DNA of 43,763 nt from Reyranella sp. (GCA_021732285.1 JAKFVH010000086.1:1-43763), one strand, 5' to 3'; counted from the stretch's first letter, positions 1 to 9,099 are shown. Notes: a model not told the origin generated them from the sequence alone. A program made the numbers and translations.

Positions 1-1
1 G

Positions 2-688
2 GGCCAACGCATTGTCGTGTCGGGCGATTTCAAGCGCCGGCCCGATCCGACCTGCCCGCCCTTCGAGCCGATCCCTTGCGACGTCTTCATCACCGAGGCC
101 ACGTTCGCTCTGCCCGTGTTCCACCATCCCTCCGACATGGGCGAGATCGGCAAGCTCTTGCGCTCGGTCGCGACCTTCCCCGAACGCACGCACTTGGTGG
201 GCGTCTACGCCCTCGGCAAGTGCCAGCGTGTCATCAGGCTTTTACGCGCCGCCGGTTGGGACAAGCGCATCTGGCTGCACGGCAGCCTGATGGCCCTCTG
301 CAAGCTCTACCAGGAGCAAGGCGTCGACCTCGGCGACATCGCCCACGTCTCCGACGCCATCCTGGAAAACTTCCACGGCGCCATCGTCCTCTGCCCGCCG
401 TCGGCCCTCGCCGACCGCTGGTCGCGCCGCTTCGCCGATCCGGTACCTGCCGTGTGCTCGGGCTGGATGCGCGTGCGCGCCCGGGCCCGCCAGAGCGGCG
501 CCGAGCTGCCGCTGATCGTCTCCGACCATGCCGACTGGCTAGAACTCTGCCAGACGTTGAAGGATGTCGGTGCGCCCAAGGTCTGGGTGACGCACGGCCG
601 CGAGGAGGCCCTGGTCCACATGGCACGCTCGCTCGGCATCGATGCCGAGGCGCTGCATCTCGCCGGCCGCGAAGAGGAGGACGCCTGA
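2..688 (+). CDS. Ligase-associated DNA exonuclease (5' partial)
   Basis: This is the C-terminal two thirds (about 228 residues) of a metallo-beta-lactamase/beta-CASP fold nuclease of the ligase-associated exonuclease family; the start lies left of the window. Visible family features are the VVSGDFKRR stretch at the left edge (the metal-binding Asp region of the fold), ITEATF soon after, and a C-terminal part ending near VTHGREEAL. The family is normally encoded just before an ATP-dependent DNA ligase and is thought to trim DNA ends before sealing in a repair pathway. That arrangement is present here: the stop TGA overlaps the ligase ATG by one base, so the two are probably translated together. 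The frame is open to the edge. The family call is firm from sequence and context; the exact substrate is not visible. Confidence 0.88.
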   Translation, partial: GQRIVVSGDFKRRPDPTCPPFEPIPCDVFITEATFALPVFHHPSDMGEIGKLLRSVATFPERTHLVGVYALGKCQRVIRLLRAAGWDKRIWLHGSLMALCKLYQEQGVDLGDIAHVSDAILENFHGAIVLCPPSALADRWSRRFADPVPAVCSGWMRVRARARQSGAELPLIVSDHADWLELCQTLKDVGAPKVWVTHGREEALVHMARSLGIDAEALHLAGREEEDA

Positions 689-2313
689 TGCAGGCCTTCG
701 CCGCCCTGCTCGATGCGCTCTCCTACCAGCCGGCGCGCAACGCCAAGCTCCGGCTGATCGAGACGTATCTGAAGGAGACGCCCGATCCCGATCGCGGCTG
801 GGCGCTGGCGGCGCTGACCAGCGGCCTCGACTTCCCGGCCGCCAAGCCCGCGCTGCTGCGCGGCTTCGGCGAGGACAAGATCGGGCCAGACCTGTTCCAT
901 CTCTCCTACGACTATGTCGGCGATCTCGCCGAGACGCTGTCGCTGATCTGGGAGACCGATCCCAATGCCGGGCCGCCGCCGACGCTGGGCGAGGTCGTGG
1001 ACACGCTGCAGACAGCCACCAAGATGCAGACGCCGGCGATCCTCAAGCGCTGGCTCGATTCGCTCGATGCCACCGGGCGCTGGGCGTTGCTGAAGCTGCT
1101 GACCGGCGCGTTGCGCGTCGGCGTGTCGGCGCGCCTGGCCAAGCAGGCGGTGGCCAACATCGGCAACCAGCCCATCGATGCCGTGGAAGAGATCTGGCAC
1201 GGGCTGACACCGCCCTACCGGCCATTGTTCGACTGGCTGCTGCATGACGCGCCCAGGCCCAGCAGCAATGCCGGCGGCGCCTTCCTGCCGCCGATGCTGG
1301 CCAATCCCATCGAGCGCGCCGAGCTCGACGCGTTCGATCCGGCGCACTTCCGCGCCGAATGGAAGTGGGACGGCATCCGCGTGCAGGTCGCGGCGTCAGG
1401 CGGCGTGAAGCGGCTGTACAGCCGCGCCGGCGAGGACGTGTCGGCCGCCTTCCCCGACATCATCGAGGCCATCAACTTCGAGGGCGTCTTCGACGGCGAG
1501 CTTCTGGTCCGCCGCGACGAGACCGTGGCGCCGTTCAACGACCTGCAGCAGCGGCTCAACCGCAAGGTCGTGACGCCCAAGATGCTGAAGGACCATCCGG
1601 CGCACATCCGGCTCTATGACGTGCTGTGGCTCGAGGGCGAGGACCTGCGGGCGCTCACCTTCGACCAGCGCCGAGCGCGGCTGGAGGCCTGGAACGCCGA
1701 GAAGCCCAGGGCGCGCTTCGACGTCTCGCCCCTGGTGGTCTTCACCGACTGGGCCCATCTCGCCCAATTGCGCGAGCAGATGACCAGCGACGGCATCGAG
1801 GGGCTGATGCTGAAGCGCGGCGATTCGGCCTATCTCGCCGGCCGGCCCAAGGGGCCGTGGTTCAAGTGGAAGCGCGATCCCATGCTGGTCGACTGCGTCC
1901 TGATGTACGCCCAGCGCGGCCACGGCAAGCGCAGCTCCTTCTATTCCGACTTCACCTTCGGCTGCTGGCGCGAGGCGGCGGGCAAGCGCGAGCTGGCGCC
2001 GGTCGGCAAGGCCTATTTCGGCTTCACCGACGAGGAGCTGCGCTGGCTCGACAAGTGGGTGCGCGACCATACGACCAACCGCTTCGGGCCGGTTCGCGAG
2101 GTGGCGCCCGAGCTGGTCCTGGAGATCGCCTTCGACGGCATCGCCCGCTCGACCCGCCACAAATCCGGCCTGGCCATGCGATTCCCGCGAATCAACCGCA
2201 TCCGGACCGACAAACCGGCCGCCGAGGCCGACACAATAGATAATCTCCTCAAGCTCCTAGGCACCACGGGGCTCGAAAAACCCGCCGAAAGTGCCTATGT
2301 TACGGCACCATGA
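688..2313 (+). CDS. ATP-dependent DNA ligase
   Basis: A 541-residue ATP-dependent DNA ligase. The N-terminal 200 residues form the helical DNA-binding domain. The nucleotidyltransferase motif KWDG is centred on Lys226, the residue expected to form the ligase-AMP intermediate. Further motifs are FDGELL, EGLMLKR (near 370) and WFKWKRD (near 390), followed by an OB-fold domain. It seals nicks using ATP and is distinct from the essential NAD-dependent LigA. The ATG at 688 is chosen because it overlaps the stop of the exonuclease (TGATG) and puts the protein at the family's usual length. An upstream in-frame extension to position 76 exists but lies inside the exonuclease gene and has no homologous character. 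The 3' end overlaps moaA by four bases (ATGA). Confidence 0.93.
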   Translation: MQAFAALLDALSYQPARNAKLRLIETYLKETPDPDRGWALAALTSGLDFPAAKPALLRGFGEDKIGPDLFHLSYDYVGDLAETLSLIWETDPNAGPPPTLGEVVDTLQTATKMQTPAILKRWLDSLDATGRWALLKLLTGALRVGVSARLAKQAVANIGNQPIDAVEEIWHGLTPPYRPLFDWLLHDAPRPSSNAGGAFLPPMLANPIERAELDAFDPAHFRAEWKWDGIRVQVAASGGVKRLYSRAGEDVSAAFPDIIEAINFEGVFDGELLVRRDETVAPFNDLQQRLNRKVVTPKMLKDHPAHIRLYDVLWLEGEDLRALTFDQRRARLEAWNAEKPRARFDVSPLVVFTDWAHLAQLREQMTSDGIEGLMLKRGDSAYLAGRPKGPWFKWKRDPMLVDCVLMYAQRGHGKRSSFYSDFTFGCWREAAGKRELAPVGKAYFGFTDEELRWLDKWVRDHTTNRFGPVREVAPELVLEIAFDGIARSTRHKSGLAMRFPRINRIRTDKPAAEADTIDNLLKLLGTTGLEKPAESAYVTAP

Positions 2314-3302
2314 TCGACCCGTTCGGCCGGCATATCTCTTATCTGCGCGTCTCTGTGACGGACCGCTGCGACTTCCGCTGCGTCTATTGCATGGCCGAGG
2401 ACATGACCTTCCTGCCCAAGGCGGAGGTGTTGTCGCTCGAGGAGCTGGAGCGGCTGTGCTCGGCCTTCGTGCGCCGCGGCGTGAAGAAGCTGCGTCTGAC
2501 CGGCGGCGAGCCGCTGGTGCGCAAGAACGTGATGTCGCTGATCCGCGGGCTGGGCCGTCATCTCGACAGCGGCGCGCTCGAGGAGCTCACCCTCACCACC
2601 AACGGCAGCCAGCTCGCCAAGTATGCCAAGGAGCTGGTGGCGGTCGGCGTGAAGCGTTTGAACGTGTCGATGGACACGCTGGACAAAGAGAAGTTCCGCG
2701 AGCTGACACGTTGGGGCGATCTCGACCAGGTGATGCGCGGCATCGACGCCGCCCAGGATGCAGGCCTCCACATCAAGATCAACGCGGTGGCGCTGCGCGG
2801 CGTCAACGACATGGAATTCGACGAGCTGATCCGCTGGAGCCACGGCCGCGGCATGGACCTCACCCTGATCGAGGTCATGCCGATGGGCGAGATCGGCGAT
2901 GCGGCACGGCTCGACCAGTACATGCCATTGTCGCTGGCGCGGACCGAGATCGCCAAGCACTTCACCTTGACCGAGACCGACTATCGCACCGGCGGACCGG
3001 CGCGCTACTTCAAGGTCGAGGAGACCGGTGGACGGTTGGGCTTCATCACGCCGCTCACCCATAATTTCTGCGAAAGCTGCAATCGCGTGCGCCTCACCTG
3101 CACCGGCACGCTCTACATGTGCCTCGGCCAGGAAGATGCCGCCGACCTGCGTGCGCCGCTGCGCGCCTCGGAGAGCGACGAGCTTTTGGACCAGGCGATC
3201 ACCGAGGCGATCGCGCGCAAGCCCAAGGGCCACGACTTCATCATCGATCGCCGCCACTCGGGCCCGGCCGTGCCACGCCATATGAGCGTGACGGGAGGCT
3301 AA
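2310..3302 (+). CDS. moaA: GTP 3',8-cyclase MoaA
   Basis: A 330-residue radical SAM enzyme that rearranges GTP in the first step of molybdenum cofactor synthesis. The N-terminal radical SAM cluster motif CxxxCxxC is at Cys20, Cys24 and Cys27. The second [4Fe-4S] cluster that binds GTP uses the CxxC-x13-C pattern at Cys254, Cys257 and Cys271. The protein ends in Gly-Gly, the conserved functional tail of MoaA. Length matches the family. The start ATG lies in a four-base overlap with the ligase stop, so moaA is coupled to the repair genes; no other moa/moe gene is in view. The gene is followed by a large palindromic repeat rather than a simple terminator. Confidence 0.96.
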   Translation: MIDPFGRHISYLRVSVTDRCDFRCVYCMAEDMTFLPKAEVLSLEELERLCSAFVRRGVKKLRLTGGEPLVRKNVMSLIRGLGRHLDSGALEELTLTTNGSQLAKYAKELVAVGVKRLNVSMDTLDKEKFRELTRWGDLDQVMRGIDAAQDAGLHIKINAVALRGVNDMEFDELIRWSHGRGMDLTLIEVMPMGEIGDAARLDQYMPLSLARTEIAKHFTLTETDYRTGGPARYFKVEETGGRLGFITPLTHNFCESCNRVRLTCTGTLYMCLGQEDAADLRAPLRASESDELLDQAITEAIARKPKGHDFIIDRRHSGPAVPRHMSVTGG

Positions 3303-3307
3303 CGACG

Positions 3308-3440
3308 CTTCCTCCCCATCGTCATCGATGGGGAGGTGTCCGCGAAGCGGACGGAGGGGTCACGAGCATCAGCACTGCTGTTCATGACCCCTCCGTCGGC
3401 GTATGACGCCGACACCTCCCCAGCTCCGCTGGGGAGGAAG
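3308..3440. repeat. Dispersed palindromic element, family 1 (copy A)
   Basis: About 133 bp with outer 11-bp inverted arms (CTTCCTCCCCA and its complement TGGGGAGGAAG) and nested hairpins built on GGGGAGGTGTC, CGGAGGGGTCA and TCATGACCCCTCCG. It lies between the convergent ends of moaA and the EamA transporter, so it may also end transcription from both sides. A second copy is at 43501-43630. Confidence 0.85.
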
Positions 3441-3445
3441 AGCTT

Positions 3446-4372
3446 TTAAGCCTCCGGCCCTGCCTTCGTATCCGCCGTCTTGATCTGCGCCCGCCGCACC
3501 GCCTCGCGGTGCGAGATGTACATGGCGCTGGCGAAGATCACCGCCGCGCCGACGAAGGTCCAGACGTCGGGCGACTGGAAGAACAGGAAGTAGCCCAAAA
3601 GCGTGTTCCAGATCAGCGACAGGAAGCCGATCGGCTGCAGCAGCGTGATGTCGGCAAGCTGATAGCCGCGCTGCTGGCAGATATGGCCCAATGTGCCGGC
3701 GGCACCGGCCGCCACGAACCACGCCAGATCGGTCCATGACGGTGTCTGCCAGAACCAGATCGCGAAGGGCAGGCCGAAGGCCACGATCACGATGTTCTGC
3801 CAGATCACGATGGTGTTGGCTGAATCGGTTCTGGCCAGCGCCTTGGAGATCAGGTTGGAGGCCGAGAAGATCGGCGTCGAGACCAGGATGCAGATGACGC
3901 CGATATGAAGCGCCGAAAAGCCCGGCCGGATGATGATCATGGCGCCGATGAAGCCGACGATGACGGCAAGCCAGCGCCTGAGCCGCACGTCTTCGCCCAG
4001 GAACAGGGCGGCGCCGATGGTGACGAAGATGGGGCCGGTGAAGCCAAGGGCGGTGATCTCGGCCAGGGTGGTGAGCGGCAGCGCCACGAACCACAGCACG
4101 ATGCCGATCGTATGCAGCGCGCCGCGCGAGATGTGCAGGCCGATCCGGTTGGTGTGCAGCGAGCGGTAAGGGCCGAGCCGGATCACCAGCGGCAGCAGGA
4201 ACATGGCGCCGAACAGGTAGCGCAGGAACGCCATGACGTAAGGATTGAGATGCTGCGAGGGGATCAGCGTGAAGACGTTGAGCAGCGCGAACACCACCCC
4301 GGAGAGGCCGACCCACAGGATTCCGCGAAGATTGGGCGGCAGCGCCAACCAGCGAGCGACGAGACGAGACAC
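3446..4372 (-). CDS. EamA/DMT family transporter
   Basis: A 308-residue integral membrane protein with about ten hydrophobic segments in two five-helix halves, the layout of drug/metabolite transporters with duplicated EamA domains. Typical features are the N-terminal helix after a short cytoplasmic lead, LRYLFGAMFLLPLV in helix 2, and ALFLGEDVRLRRW in the loop after the first repeat. The C-terminus is a short charged cytoplasmic tail. Substrate cannot be told from sequence; members export or import metabolites such as amino acids and nucleosides. It is a single gene with no co-directional partner immediately next to it. Confidence 0.85.
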   Translation of the reverse strand: MSRLVARWLALPPNLRGILWVGLSGVVFALLNVFTLIPSQHLNPYVMAFLRYLFGAMFLLPLVIRLGPYRSLHTNRIGLHISRGALHTIGIVLWFVALPLTTLAEITALGFTGPIFVTIGAALFLGEDVRLRRWLAVIVGFIGAMIIIRPGFSALHIGVICILVSTPIFSASNLISKALARTDSANTIVIWQNIVIVAFGLPFAIWFWQTPSWTDLAWFVAAGAAGTLGHICQQRGYQLADITLLQPIGFLSLIWNTLLGYFLFFQSPDVWTFVGAAVIFASAMYISHREAVRRAQIKTADTKAGPEA

Positions 4373-4434
4373 GCCGCGACTATGTCACGGCATGTGAACT
4401 GCCGCACGCTTGCCGGTGTTTCTGTTCCGCGACT

Positions 4435-5154
4435 CTAAGCCTCGCCGACGGCCTCGCCATCGGTCTGCACCGTCGGGATGGCGTAGGCGCCATCGCGCAG
4501 GTCGGAAACCCGATCCACCAACTCCTCGATGTAGGGATCGTGGATATGCAGGGCGCGTGCGTGAGCGGCGGTGTTGGCGAGATAGTCGCGGCAGGCGCCA
4601 CGGCGACCCTCGGCGAAGGCGATGTGATGGGCCGCCCGCTCGATCGGCAGGTCGCCGCAATACTGGCAGTGCGCGGTGTCGACGACGAAGGTGATGGCGG
4701 TGACGGTGCGGCCATCGCGCAGCGTCATGGGGATCCAGGCGGGCTGATAGATGCCGGCCAGCATCTCGCGATTCCACAGGAGGCCGAGCTCGCTCTCGAC
4801 CTGCTCGGGCGCCAGGCGATAGGCGATGCCCTCGCAGGCCCCACCCTGCTCGAGCGCCAGCATCAGGCCGGGCAGCTCGGGCGTGCCGCGGCCCATCGGC
4901 ATCCAGAAGCAGAAGGAACGGCGCCAGCCGTCGACGCGGCAGGGCTGCTGCTCGGCGAACTCGATGGCCGGATTCCACATCAGCGAGCCGTAGGCGAAGA
5001 CCCAGAGCTCCTCGCCGGGCTGGCGCCGCTCCATCGCCGTCTTGAAGCGCGCCTCGCGCTCCGCAGCCGACAGGAAGAAGTGGTAGCCGGCCTTGTGGGC
5101 GTCGGCGACGATCTGGTCGACGTTCTCGGACGTCAGGTCTTCGCGCTTCAGCAC
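4435..5154 (-). CDS. ChaC-like gamma-glutamylcyclotransferase
   Basis: A 239-residue protein of the ChaC branch of gamma-glutamylcyclotransferases, which cleave gamma-glutamyl peptides such as glutathione to 5-oxoproline. The substrate-binding loop FAYGSLMWNP is at 53-62 (YGSL at 55-58), and the probable catalytic Glu is Glu108 in CEGIAY. The reading frame stays open upstream into the MaoC gene without family similarity. I therefore start at GTG 5154, which has an AGGGA site seven bases upstream that overlaps the end of the MaoC gene. The short spacing implies co-transcription with MaoC (5633-5166). Confidence 0.83.
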   Translation of the reverse strand: MLKREDLTSENVDQIVADAHKAGYHFFLSAAEREARFKTAMERRQPGEELWVFAYGSLMWNPAIEFAEQQPCRVDGWRRSFCFWMPMGRGTPELPGLMLALEQGGACEGIAYRLAPEQVESELGLLWNREMLAGIYQPAWIPMTLRDGRTVTAITFVVDTAHCQYCGDLPIERAAHHIAFAEGRRGACRDYLANTAAHARALHIHDPYIEELVDRVSDLRDGAYAIPTVQTDGEAVGEA

Positions 5155-5165
5155 GACCGGGTCCC

Positions 5166-5633
5166 TCAGACGCCGTACACGATGGACATGGTCTCGGCGA
5201 CGCAGGCCGGACGCTCCTGTCCTTCGATTTCGATGGTGACCTGGTTGGTCAACCGCACGCCGCCCTTGTCCATCGGATCGGCGGCAAGGAGCTTGGCGCG
5301 GGCGCGCACCCGCGAGCCCGCCGGCACCGGACTGGTGAAGCGCACCTTGTTGCAGCCGTAGTTGATGCCGTTGCGCACGTTGTTGATGTGCGAAATCTGG
5401 TGGTTGAGCATCGGAATGAGCGACAGCGTCAGGAAGCCATGGGCGATGGTCTTGCCGCCCGGCATGTCCTTCTTGGCCCGCTCGACATCGACGTGGATCC
5501 ACTGGTGATCACCCGTCGCCTCGGCGAACTGGTTGATCCTGTCCTGTGTAACCTCGACCCAGTCGCTAACCCCAATTTCCTGGCCCACGTATTTGTGCAT
5601 TTCGTTCGGGTGGGCGAATTCCCTTTTTGCCAT
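5166..5633 (-). CDS. MaoC family dehydratase
   Basis: A 155-residue hot-dog protein of the MaoC/R-specific enoyl-CoA hydratase type. The hydratase motif is visible around residues 35-70: FAEATGDHQWIH followed by KTIAHGFLTLSL, where the Asp and His of DHQWIH are the expected catalytic pair. These enzymes add water to the double bond of enoyl-CoA esters. ATG 5633 is chosen because it begins the conserved MAKREFAHPNEM segment and is preceded by a purine-rich GAGGTTAGGGA stretch; an upstream in-frame ATG at 5744 would add 37 unconserved residues. It probably leads a two-gene transcript with the ChaC-like gene and is divergent from the enoyl-CoA hydratase at 5870. Confidence 0.85.
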   Translation of the reverse strand: MAKREFAHPNEMHKYVGQEIGVSDWVEVTQDRINQFAEATGDHQWIHVDVERAKKDMPGGKTIAHGFLTLSLIPMLNHQISHINNVRNGINYGCNKVRFTSPVPAGSRVRARAKLLAADPMDKGGVRLTNQVTIEIEGQERPACVAETMSIVYGV

Positions 5634-5778
5634 TTTCCCTAACCTCGGCGGTTTTTTTGCCTTGTCCCTGCAAGATACCATGAAACCGTTCGTGTGCGGA
5701 CAACTCTCTCTTGGCGAGCACCCCCTGCTCACGCGGCGGATCATAGTTCAGTGGTCCTCGGCCCCGCCCTCCATTCGG

Positions 5779-5813
5779 GTGCCATTTGTAGCGATAGGGT
5801 CCCATTTGTATCG
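5779..5813. promoter_or_regulatory. Direct repeat in a divergent promoter region
   Basis: Two copies of GTsCCATTTGTAkCG start at 5779 and 5799, exactly 20 bp apart (about two helical turns), in the 236-bp gap between the divergent MaoC and enoyl-CoA hydratase genes. This spacing suits a protein binding one DNA face. No known regulator site is recognised, so the role is inferred. Confidence 0.35.
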
Positions 5814-5869
5814 TCGCGCCCTTTTGCCCATCATGCACTCCACAAGATTGCACATGAGGAAGCCCCGAG

Positions 5870-6694
5870 ATGGCATACGACACGGTTTTGTACACAGTTT
5901 CCGACCGTATTTGCACGATCGCACTCAACCGTCCCGAGAAATTGAATGCGTGGACGCGCCAGATGCATTTCGATCTCAAGGACGCCATGCACACCGCGGG
6001 CGCCGATCCCGAGGTCCGGGCGATCATCCTGACGGGAGCCGGCCGCGGCTTCTGTGCCGGTGCCGACATGGGCGGCCTGCAGGCCATCGGCGCGGGCGCC
6101 GGCACCGCCGATCGCACGACCAAGGCCGCACAGTCACTGCAAGGGGGTAGCACTCTTCCCGAGTTCAAGATGAACTACTCCTACTTCCCGGCGATCCCGA
6201 AATTCATCATCGCCGCGATCAACGGACCGGCGGCCGGCCTGGGCTTCGTCATCCCGCTCTATGCCGACCTGCGGTTCGCCGCCGAATCGGCCGTCTTCAC
6301 GACGTCGTTCGCCCAGCGCGGCCTGATCGCAGAGCACGGCGTGAGCTGGCTGCTGCCGCGCCTGGTCGGCCTGCCAGCCGCCATGGACCTGCTGTGCTCA
6401 GCCCGCAAGTTCCGCGCACCGGAAGCGCTGGCGATGGGCCTGGTCAGCCGCGTCATCCCCGACGACAAGCTGATGGCCGAGACCCGGGCCTATGCCACCC
6501 TGCTCGCCAATACCGTCTCGCCACGCTCGGTGGCGGTGATGAAGCGGCAGATCTGGGAGGCCGAGTTCCAGACCCTGGCCGAGGCCACCACCCAGGCCAA
6601 CCACGAGATGGAGCTGTCCTTCCAGACCGCCGACTTCAAGGAAGGCGTCGCCCACTTCCTGGAGAAGCGCGCGGCGCGGTTTACCGGCGAGTAG
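5870..6694 (+). CDS. Enoyl-CoA hydratase/isomerase family protein
   Basis: A 274-residue crotonase-fold protein. It has the family start (ALNRPEKLNAW near 18-28), the first oxyanion-hole segment GRGFCAGADM near residue 60, and the second, AAINGPAAGLGF near 107-118. A conserved C-terminal half carries SWLLPRLVG and the A..GLVSRVIP signature. Crotonases hydrate or isomerise acyl-CoA esters; the exact substrate cannot be read from sequence. It is divergent from the MaoC gene and ends facing the second enoyl-CoA hydratase family gene, with a palindromic repeat between them. Confidence 0.88.
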   Translation: MAYDTVLYTVSDRICTIALNRPEKLNAWTRQMHFDLKDAMHTAGADPEVRAIILTGAGRGFCAGADMGGLQAIGAGAGTADRTTKAAQSLQGGSTLPEFKMNYSYFPAIPKFIIAAINGPAAGLGFVIPLYADLRFAAESAVFTTSFAQRGLIAEHGVSWLLPRLVGLPAAMDLLCSARKFRAPEALAMGLVSRVIPDDKLMAETRAYATLLANTVSPRSVAVMKRQIWEAEFQTLAEATTQANHEMELSFQTADFKEGVAHFLEKRAARFTGE

Positions 6695-6697
6695 GGC

Positions 6698-6794
6698 TGG
6701 GAGCGCGGGCCTCTGGCCCGCTCATGTTCATGAGGGCGGGCCAGAGGCCCGCGCTCCCAACAAAGACGCGCGACTGGAGTCGCGCGCCCCCAGC
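6698..6794. repeat. Dispersed palindromic element, family 2 (copy A)
   Basis: A near-perfect long inverted repeat (6698-6759) with arms built on TGGGAGCGCGGGCCTCTGG and a TCATGTTCATGA centre. A second hairpin follows (about 6764-6794) with CGCGCGACTGGAGTCGCGCG and CCCCCAGC. It fills the gap between two convergent genes. Related copies are at 17744-17903, 40403-40520 and 42756-42817. Confidence 0.85.
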
Positions 6795-7658
6795 CTACTT
6801 GAACGGCCGTTCCTTCCACCACGGGAAGTAGGACGGCATGTCCGTCGTCACCTTCATGGGGAACTTCGCCGGGCGCTTTTCAAGGAAGGCGGTCACGCCC
6901 TCCTTCACGTCAGCCGACTTGCCGCGGGCGTAGATGCCCTTGGAATCGACCTTGTGCGCTTCCATCGGATGGTCGGCGCCCAGCATCTTCCAGATCATCT
7001 GGCGATTGAGCGCCACCGAGACCGGCGCGGTGTTGTCGGCGATCTCGCGGGCGAGCGCATAGGCCGCGGGCAGAAGCTCGTCGGCCTTGTGCACTGAGCG
7101 CACCAGCCGGCCCCTGAGCGCCTCCTCGGCGGGGAAGACGCGGCCCGTCATCACCCATTCCAGCGCCTGCTGCGGGCCGACCAGGCGCGGCAGAAACCAG
7201 CTCGAGCAGGCCTCCATGACGATGGCGCGGCGGGTGAAGACGAAGCCGTAGCGCGCGGCCTCCGAGGCGAGCCGCACGTCCATGGCGAGCTGCATGGTGA
7301 CGCCGACGCCGACAGCAGGGCCATTGCAGGCCGCGATGGTGGGCTTCAGCAGATCGAACAGGCGGAGCGTGAACAGGCCGCCGCCGTCGCGATGGCCGTC
7401 GAGCCCGGGATCGACCGGACCGCGATTCTCGGCGTTGAAAGTGTTGGCGCCGCCCGAGAGGTCGGCGCCGGCGCAGAAGCCGCGGCCCGCGCCCGTGAAC
7501 ACCACGGCGCGCACATCGTCGTCACGGTCGGCGCGGTCCATGGCATCGAGCAGTTCCGACAGCATCTTGCCGGTGAAGGCGTTGAGCTTATCCGGCCGGT
7601 TCAGCGTGATGGTGAGGATGCCGTCCTTGGCTTCGTACTTGATCTGCTCGTAAGTCAT
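6795..7658 (-). CDS. Enoyl-CoA hydratase/isomerase family protein
   Basis: A 287-residue crotonase-fold protein paralogous to the gene at 5870. It shows TITLNRPDKLNAFTG at the start, GAGRGFCAGADLSGG (first oxyanion-hole segment, near 56-70) and AACNGPAVGVGVTM (second, near 110-125). The C-terminal part contains SSWFLPRLVGPQQALEW. Compared with its neighbour it has a longer insert after the first motif (about residues 72-95). The start ATG follows an AGGA stretch. It lies downstream of, and in the same direction as, the glycosylation-type genes at 7724-9832, but a strong hairpin separates them, so common function is unlikely. Confidence 0.88.
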   Translation of the reverse strand: MTYEQIKYEAKDGILTITLNRPDKLNAFTGKMLSELLDAMDRADRDDDVRAVVFTGAGRGFCAGADLSGGANTFNAENRGPVDPGLDGHRDGGGLFTLRLFDLLKPTIAACNGPAVGVGVTMQLAMDVRLASEAARYGFVFTRRAIVMEACSSWFLPRLVGPQQALEWVMTGRVFPAEEALRGRLVRSVHKADELLPAAYALAREIADNTAPVSVALNRQMIWKMLGADHPMEAHKVDSKGIYARGKSADVKEGVTAFLEKRPAKFPMKVTTDMPSYFPWWKERPFK

Positions 7659-7689
7659 CGACCGGTCCTGTTGCCTTCCCCCTCCCTGC

Positions 7690-7712
7690 CCTCCCCCGTA
7701 AGACGGGGGAGG
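7690..7712. terminator. GC-rich hairpin between same-strand genes
   Basis: A perfect 10-bp inverted repeat (CCTCCCCCGT / ACGGGGGAGG) with a 3-nt loop, between the small membrane protein gene and the hydratase gene, both on the minus strand. There is no T-run after the stem, so it may be an attenuating or mRNA-end-protecting hairpin rather than a full intrinsic terminator. Confidence 0.45.
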
Positions 7713-7723
7713 AAATCAGAGGG

Positions 7724-8056
7724 TCACGTCTGATTGATCAGCACCACACCGCCCATGATGAGGGCGATGCCGCCGATCTGCTTGATGCCGAACGGCTCGC
7801 CGAAAAGGAAGTGCCCGAGCACCGCCACGAGCGCATAGGAGAGCGACACGCTGGGAAAGGCGACCGACACGGGGATCTTCCGCAGCGCGATGATGTAGAG
7901 GAAGGCCGCCGAGCCGTAGAGGGCGAGGCCCGCCAACGTCGAGGGCCGCAGCAGCTGGCTGAAGAAGTCGGGGGCGTCGGCGCCGGCCTTGAGCAGCATC
8001 TGTCCGGCAATGCCGGCCAGGATGCCGATGCCCAGCGCCACGTAGTAGACGGTCAT
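7724..8056 (-). CDS. Small EamA/ArnE-like four-helix membrane protein
   Basis: A 110-residue, very hydrophobic protein with four predicted membrane helices, resembling the half-size EmrE/EamA proteins such as ArnE/ArnF. Visible landmarks are GIAGQMLLKAGAD in the first helix, a LYIIALRKIPVSVAFP segment in the middle and GIALIMGGVVLI at the end. ArnE/ArnF are thought to flip undecaprenyl-linked sugars across the inner membrane. The neighbouring gene encodes an ArnC/GtrB-like transferase that would make such a lipid-linked sugar, so a flippase role is the best guess. Its ATG lies two bases from the transferase stop, so they are coupled. A small multidrug resistance role is the main alternative. 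Confidence 0.75.
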   Translation of the reverse strand: MTVYYVALGIGILAGIAGQMLLKAGADAPDFFSQLLRPSTLAGLALYGSAAFLYIIALRKIPVSVAFPSVSLSYALVAVLGHFLFGEPFGIKQIGGIALIMGGVVLINQT

Positions 8057-8058
8057 CG

Positions 8059-9099
8059 TCAGGACTCCCCTCGAGAAGGTTCGCGATGCGGCTGCCCCGC
8101 CGCGCGCGTGTCGACTTTTGGCCGCTCGATCCGCAAGCCGCCATCGCCGCGATAAAAGACTTCGCGCACGAGATACTGCGGCTTGCGGTTGACCGCGAGG
8201 AACATGCGGCCGAGATACTCGCCGATCAGCCCGACCACGACGAGCTGGACGCCGGCCAGCACCAGCACCGCCACCATCAGCGACGCCCAACCTTGCGGCG
8301 GCTTGTCCGAGATGATCGCCTCGACGACGACGATGACGGCGGCCAACGCCCCCAGCGCGCCGAAGCCCAGGCCGAACAGCGTGGCGAGCCTGAGCGGCAT
8401 CACCGAGAAATTGAGAAACATCGACAGCCACAGCCGTATCAGGCGGCGCAGCGTGTAGTTCGAACGACCTTCGACACGCGGCAGATGATCGACCTGCAGG
8501 CGTCCGACATTCTGGGTGACCTGGAAGACCAGCCCGTCGACGTAGGGATAGGGTCCTTCGTAGCTCGCGGTGATGCGCTCGCGCACGAAGGCGGAGATGC
8601 AGCGGAAGCTCGAGAGATAGAGGCCGGGCGGCTTGTCGATCAGCCGGTCGGCGCACCAGTTGGTGAAGCGGCTGCCGAGGTTGCGCCAGGCCGCATGCTG
8701 CTTCTCGGCATAGTAGGTGTAGACCGCGTCGTAGTTGCCGTCGCGCGCATGCTCGAACAGGCGCTTCACCTCGCCCGGCGGGTTCTGCAGGTCGTCGTCC
8801 ATGGTGATGGCGAAGGCGCCGCGAGCCTGCGCCAGGCCCGCCATGACCGCATTGTGCTCGCCGAAATTGCGGCTGAGGCTCAGCACCGTGACCGGCGCGC
8901 CGGGCTCGGCGGCGAGCTGCTTGCAGACATCGAGGCTGTTGTCCGGGCTGCAATCGACCACCAGGACGATCTCCAGCCCGCCCTCGATATCGAGGCCGCG
9001 CAACGCGTCCACGAGTTCGCCGACAGTGCCGGCGCCGTTGTAGACGGGAACGACCACGGAAAGCGCCACAGATAGCGCAGGTGCGGCGGCTTCAGTCAT
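8059..9099 (-). CDS. GT2 polyprenyl-phosphate glycosyltransferase (ArnC/GtrB-like)
   Basis: A 346-residue GT-A fold family 2 glycosyltransferase. The N-terminal SVVVPVYNGAGTV starts the nucleotide-binding fold, the metal/nucleotide-binding DDD is at 101-103 in TMDDDLQNPPGE, and two long C-terminal hydrophobic segments (roughly 235-258 and 270-292) anchor it to the membrane. This domain order is that of ArnC, GtrB and dolichol-phosphate sugar synthases, which move a sugar from a nucleotide to undecaprenyl phosphate. The sugar is not identifiable. The gene overlaps the upstream methyltransferase gene by 8 bp and is followed after two bases by the ArnE-like gene, so the three form one operon. 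Confidence 0.88.
   Translation of the reverse strand: MTEAAAPALSVALSVVVPVYNGAGTVGELVDALRGLDIEGGLEIVLVVDCSPDNSLDVCKQLAAEPGAPVTVLSLSRNFGEHNAVMAGLAQARGAFAITMDDDLQNPPGEVKRLFEHARDGNYDAVYTYYAEKQHAAWRNLGSRFTNWCADRLIDKPPGLYLSSFRCISAFVRERITASYEGPYPYVDGLVFQVTQNVGRLQVDHLPRVEGRSNYTLRRLIRLWLSMFLNFSVMPLRLATLFGLGFGALGALAAVIVVVEAIISDKPPQGWASLMVAVLVLAGVQLVVVGLIGEYLGRMFLAVNRKPQYLVREVFYRGDGGLRIERPKVDTRAAGQPHREPSRGES

Noticed and set aside
2295..3281. Long minus-strand open frame opposite moaA
   Set aside because: High GC makes stop codons rare on the opposite strand. It has no family motif, while moaA on the plus strand has every expected residue.
4435..5502. A longer ChaC-like protein starting at 5502
   Set aside because: The added 116 residues are a shifted frame of the MaoC gene. 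GTG 5154 has a good ribosome site and gives the family length.
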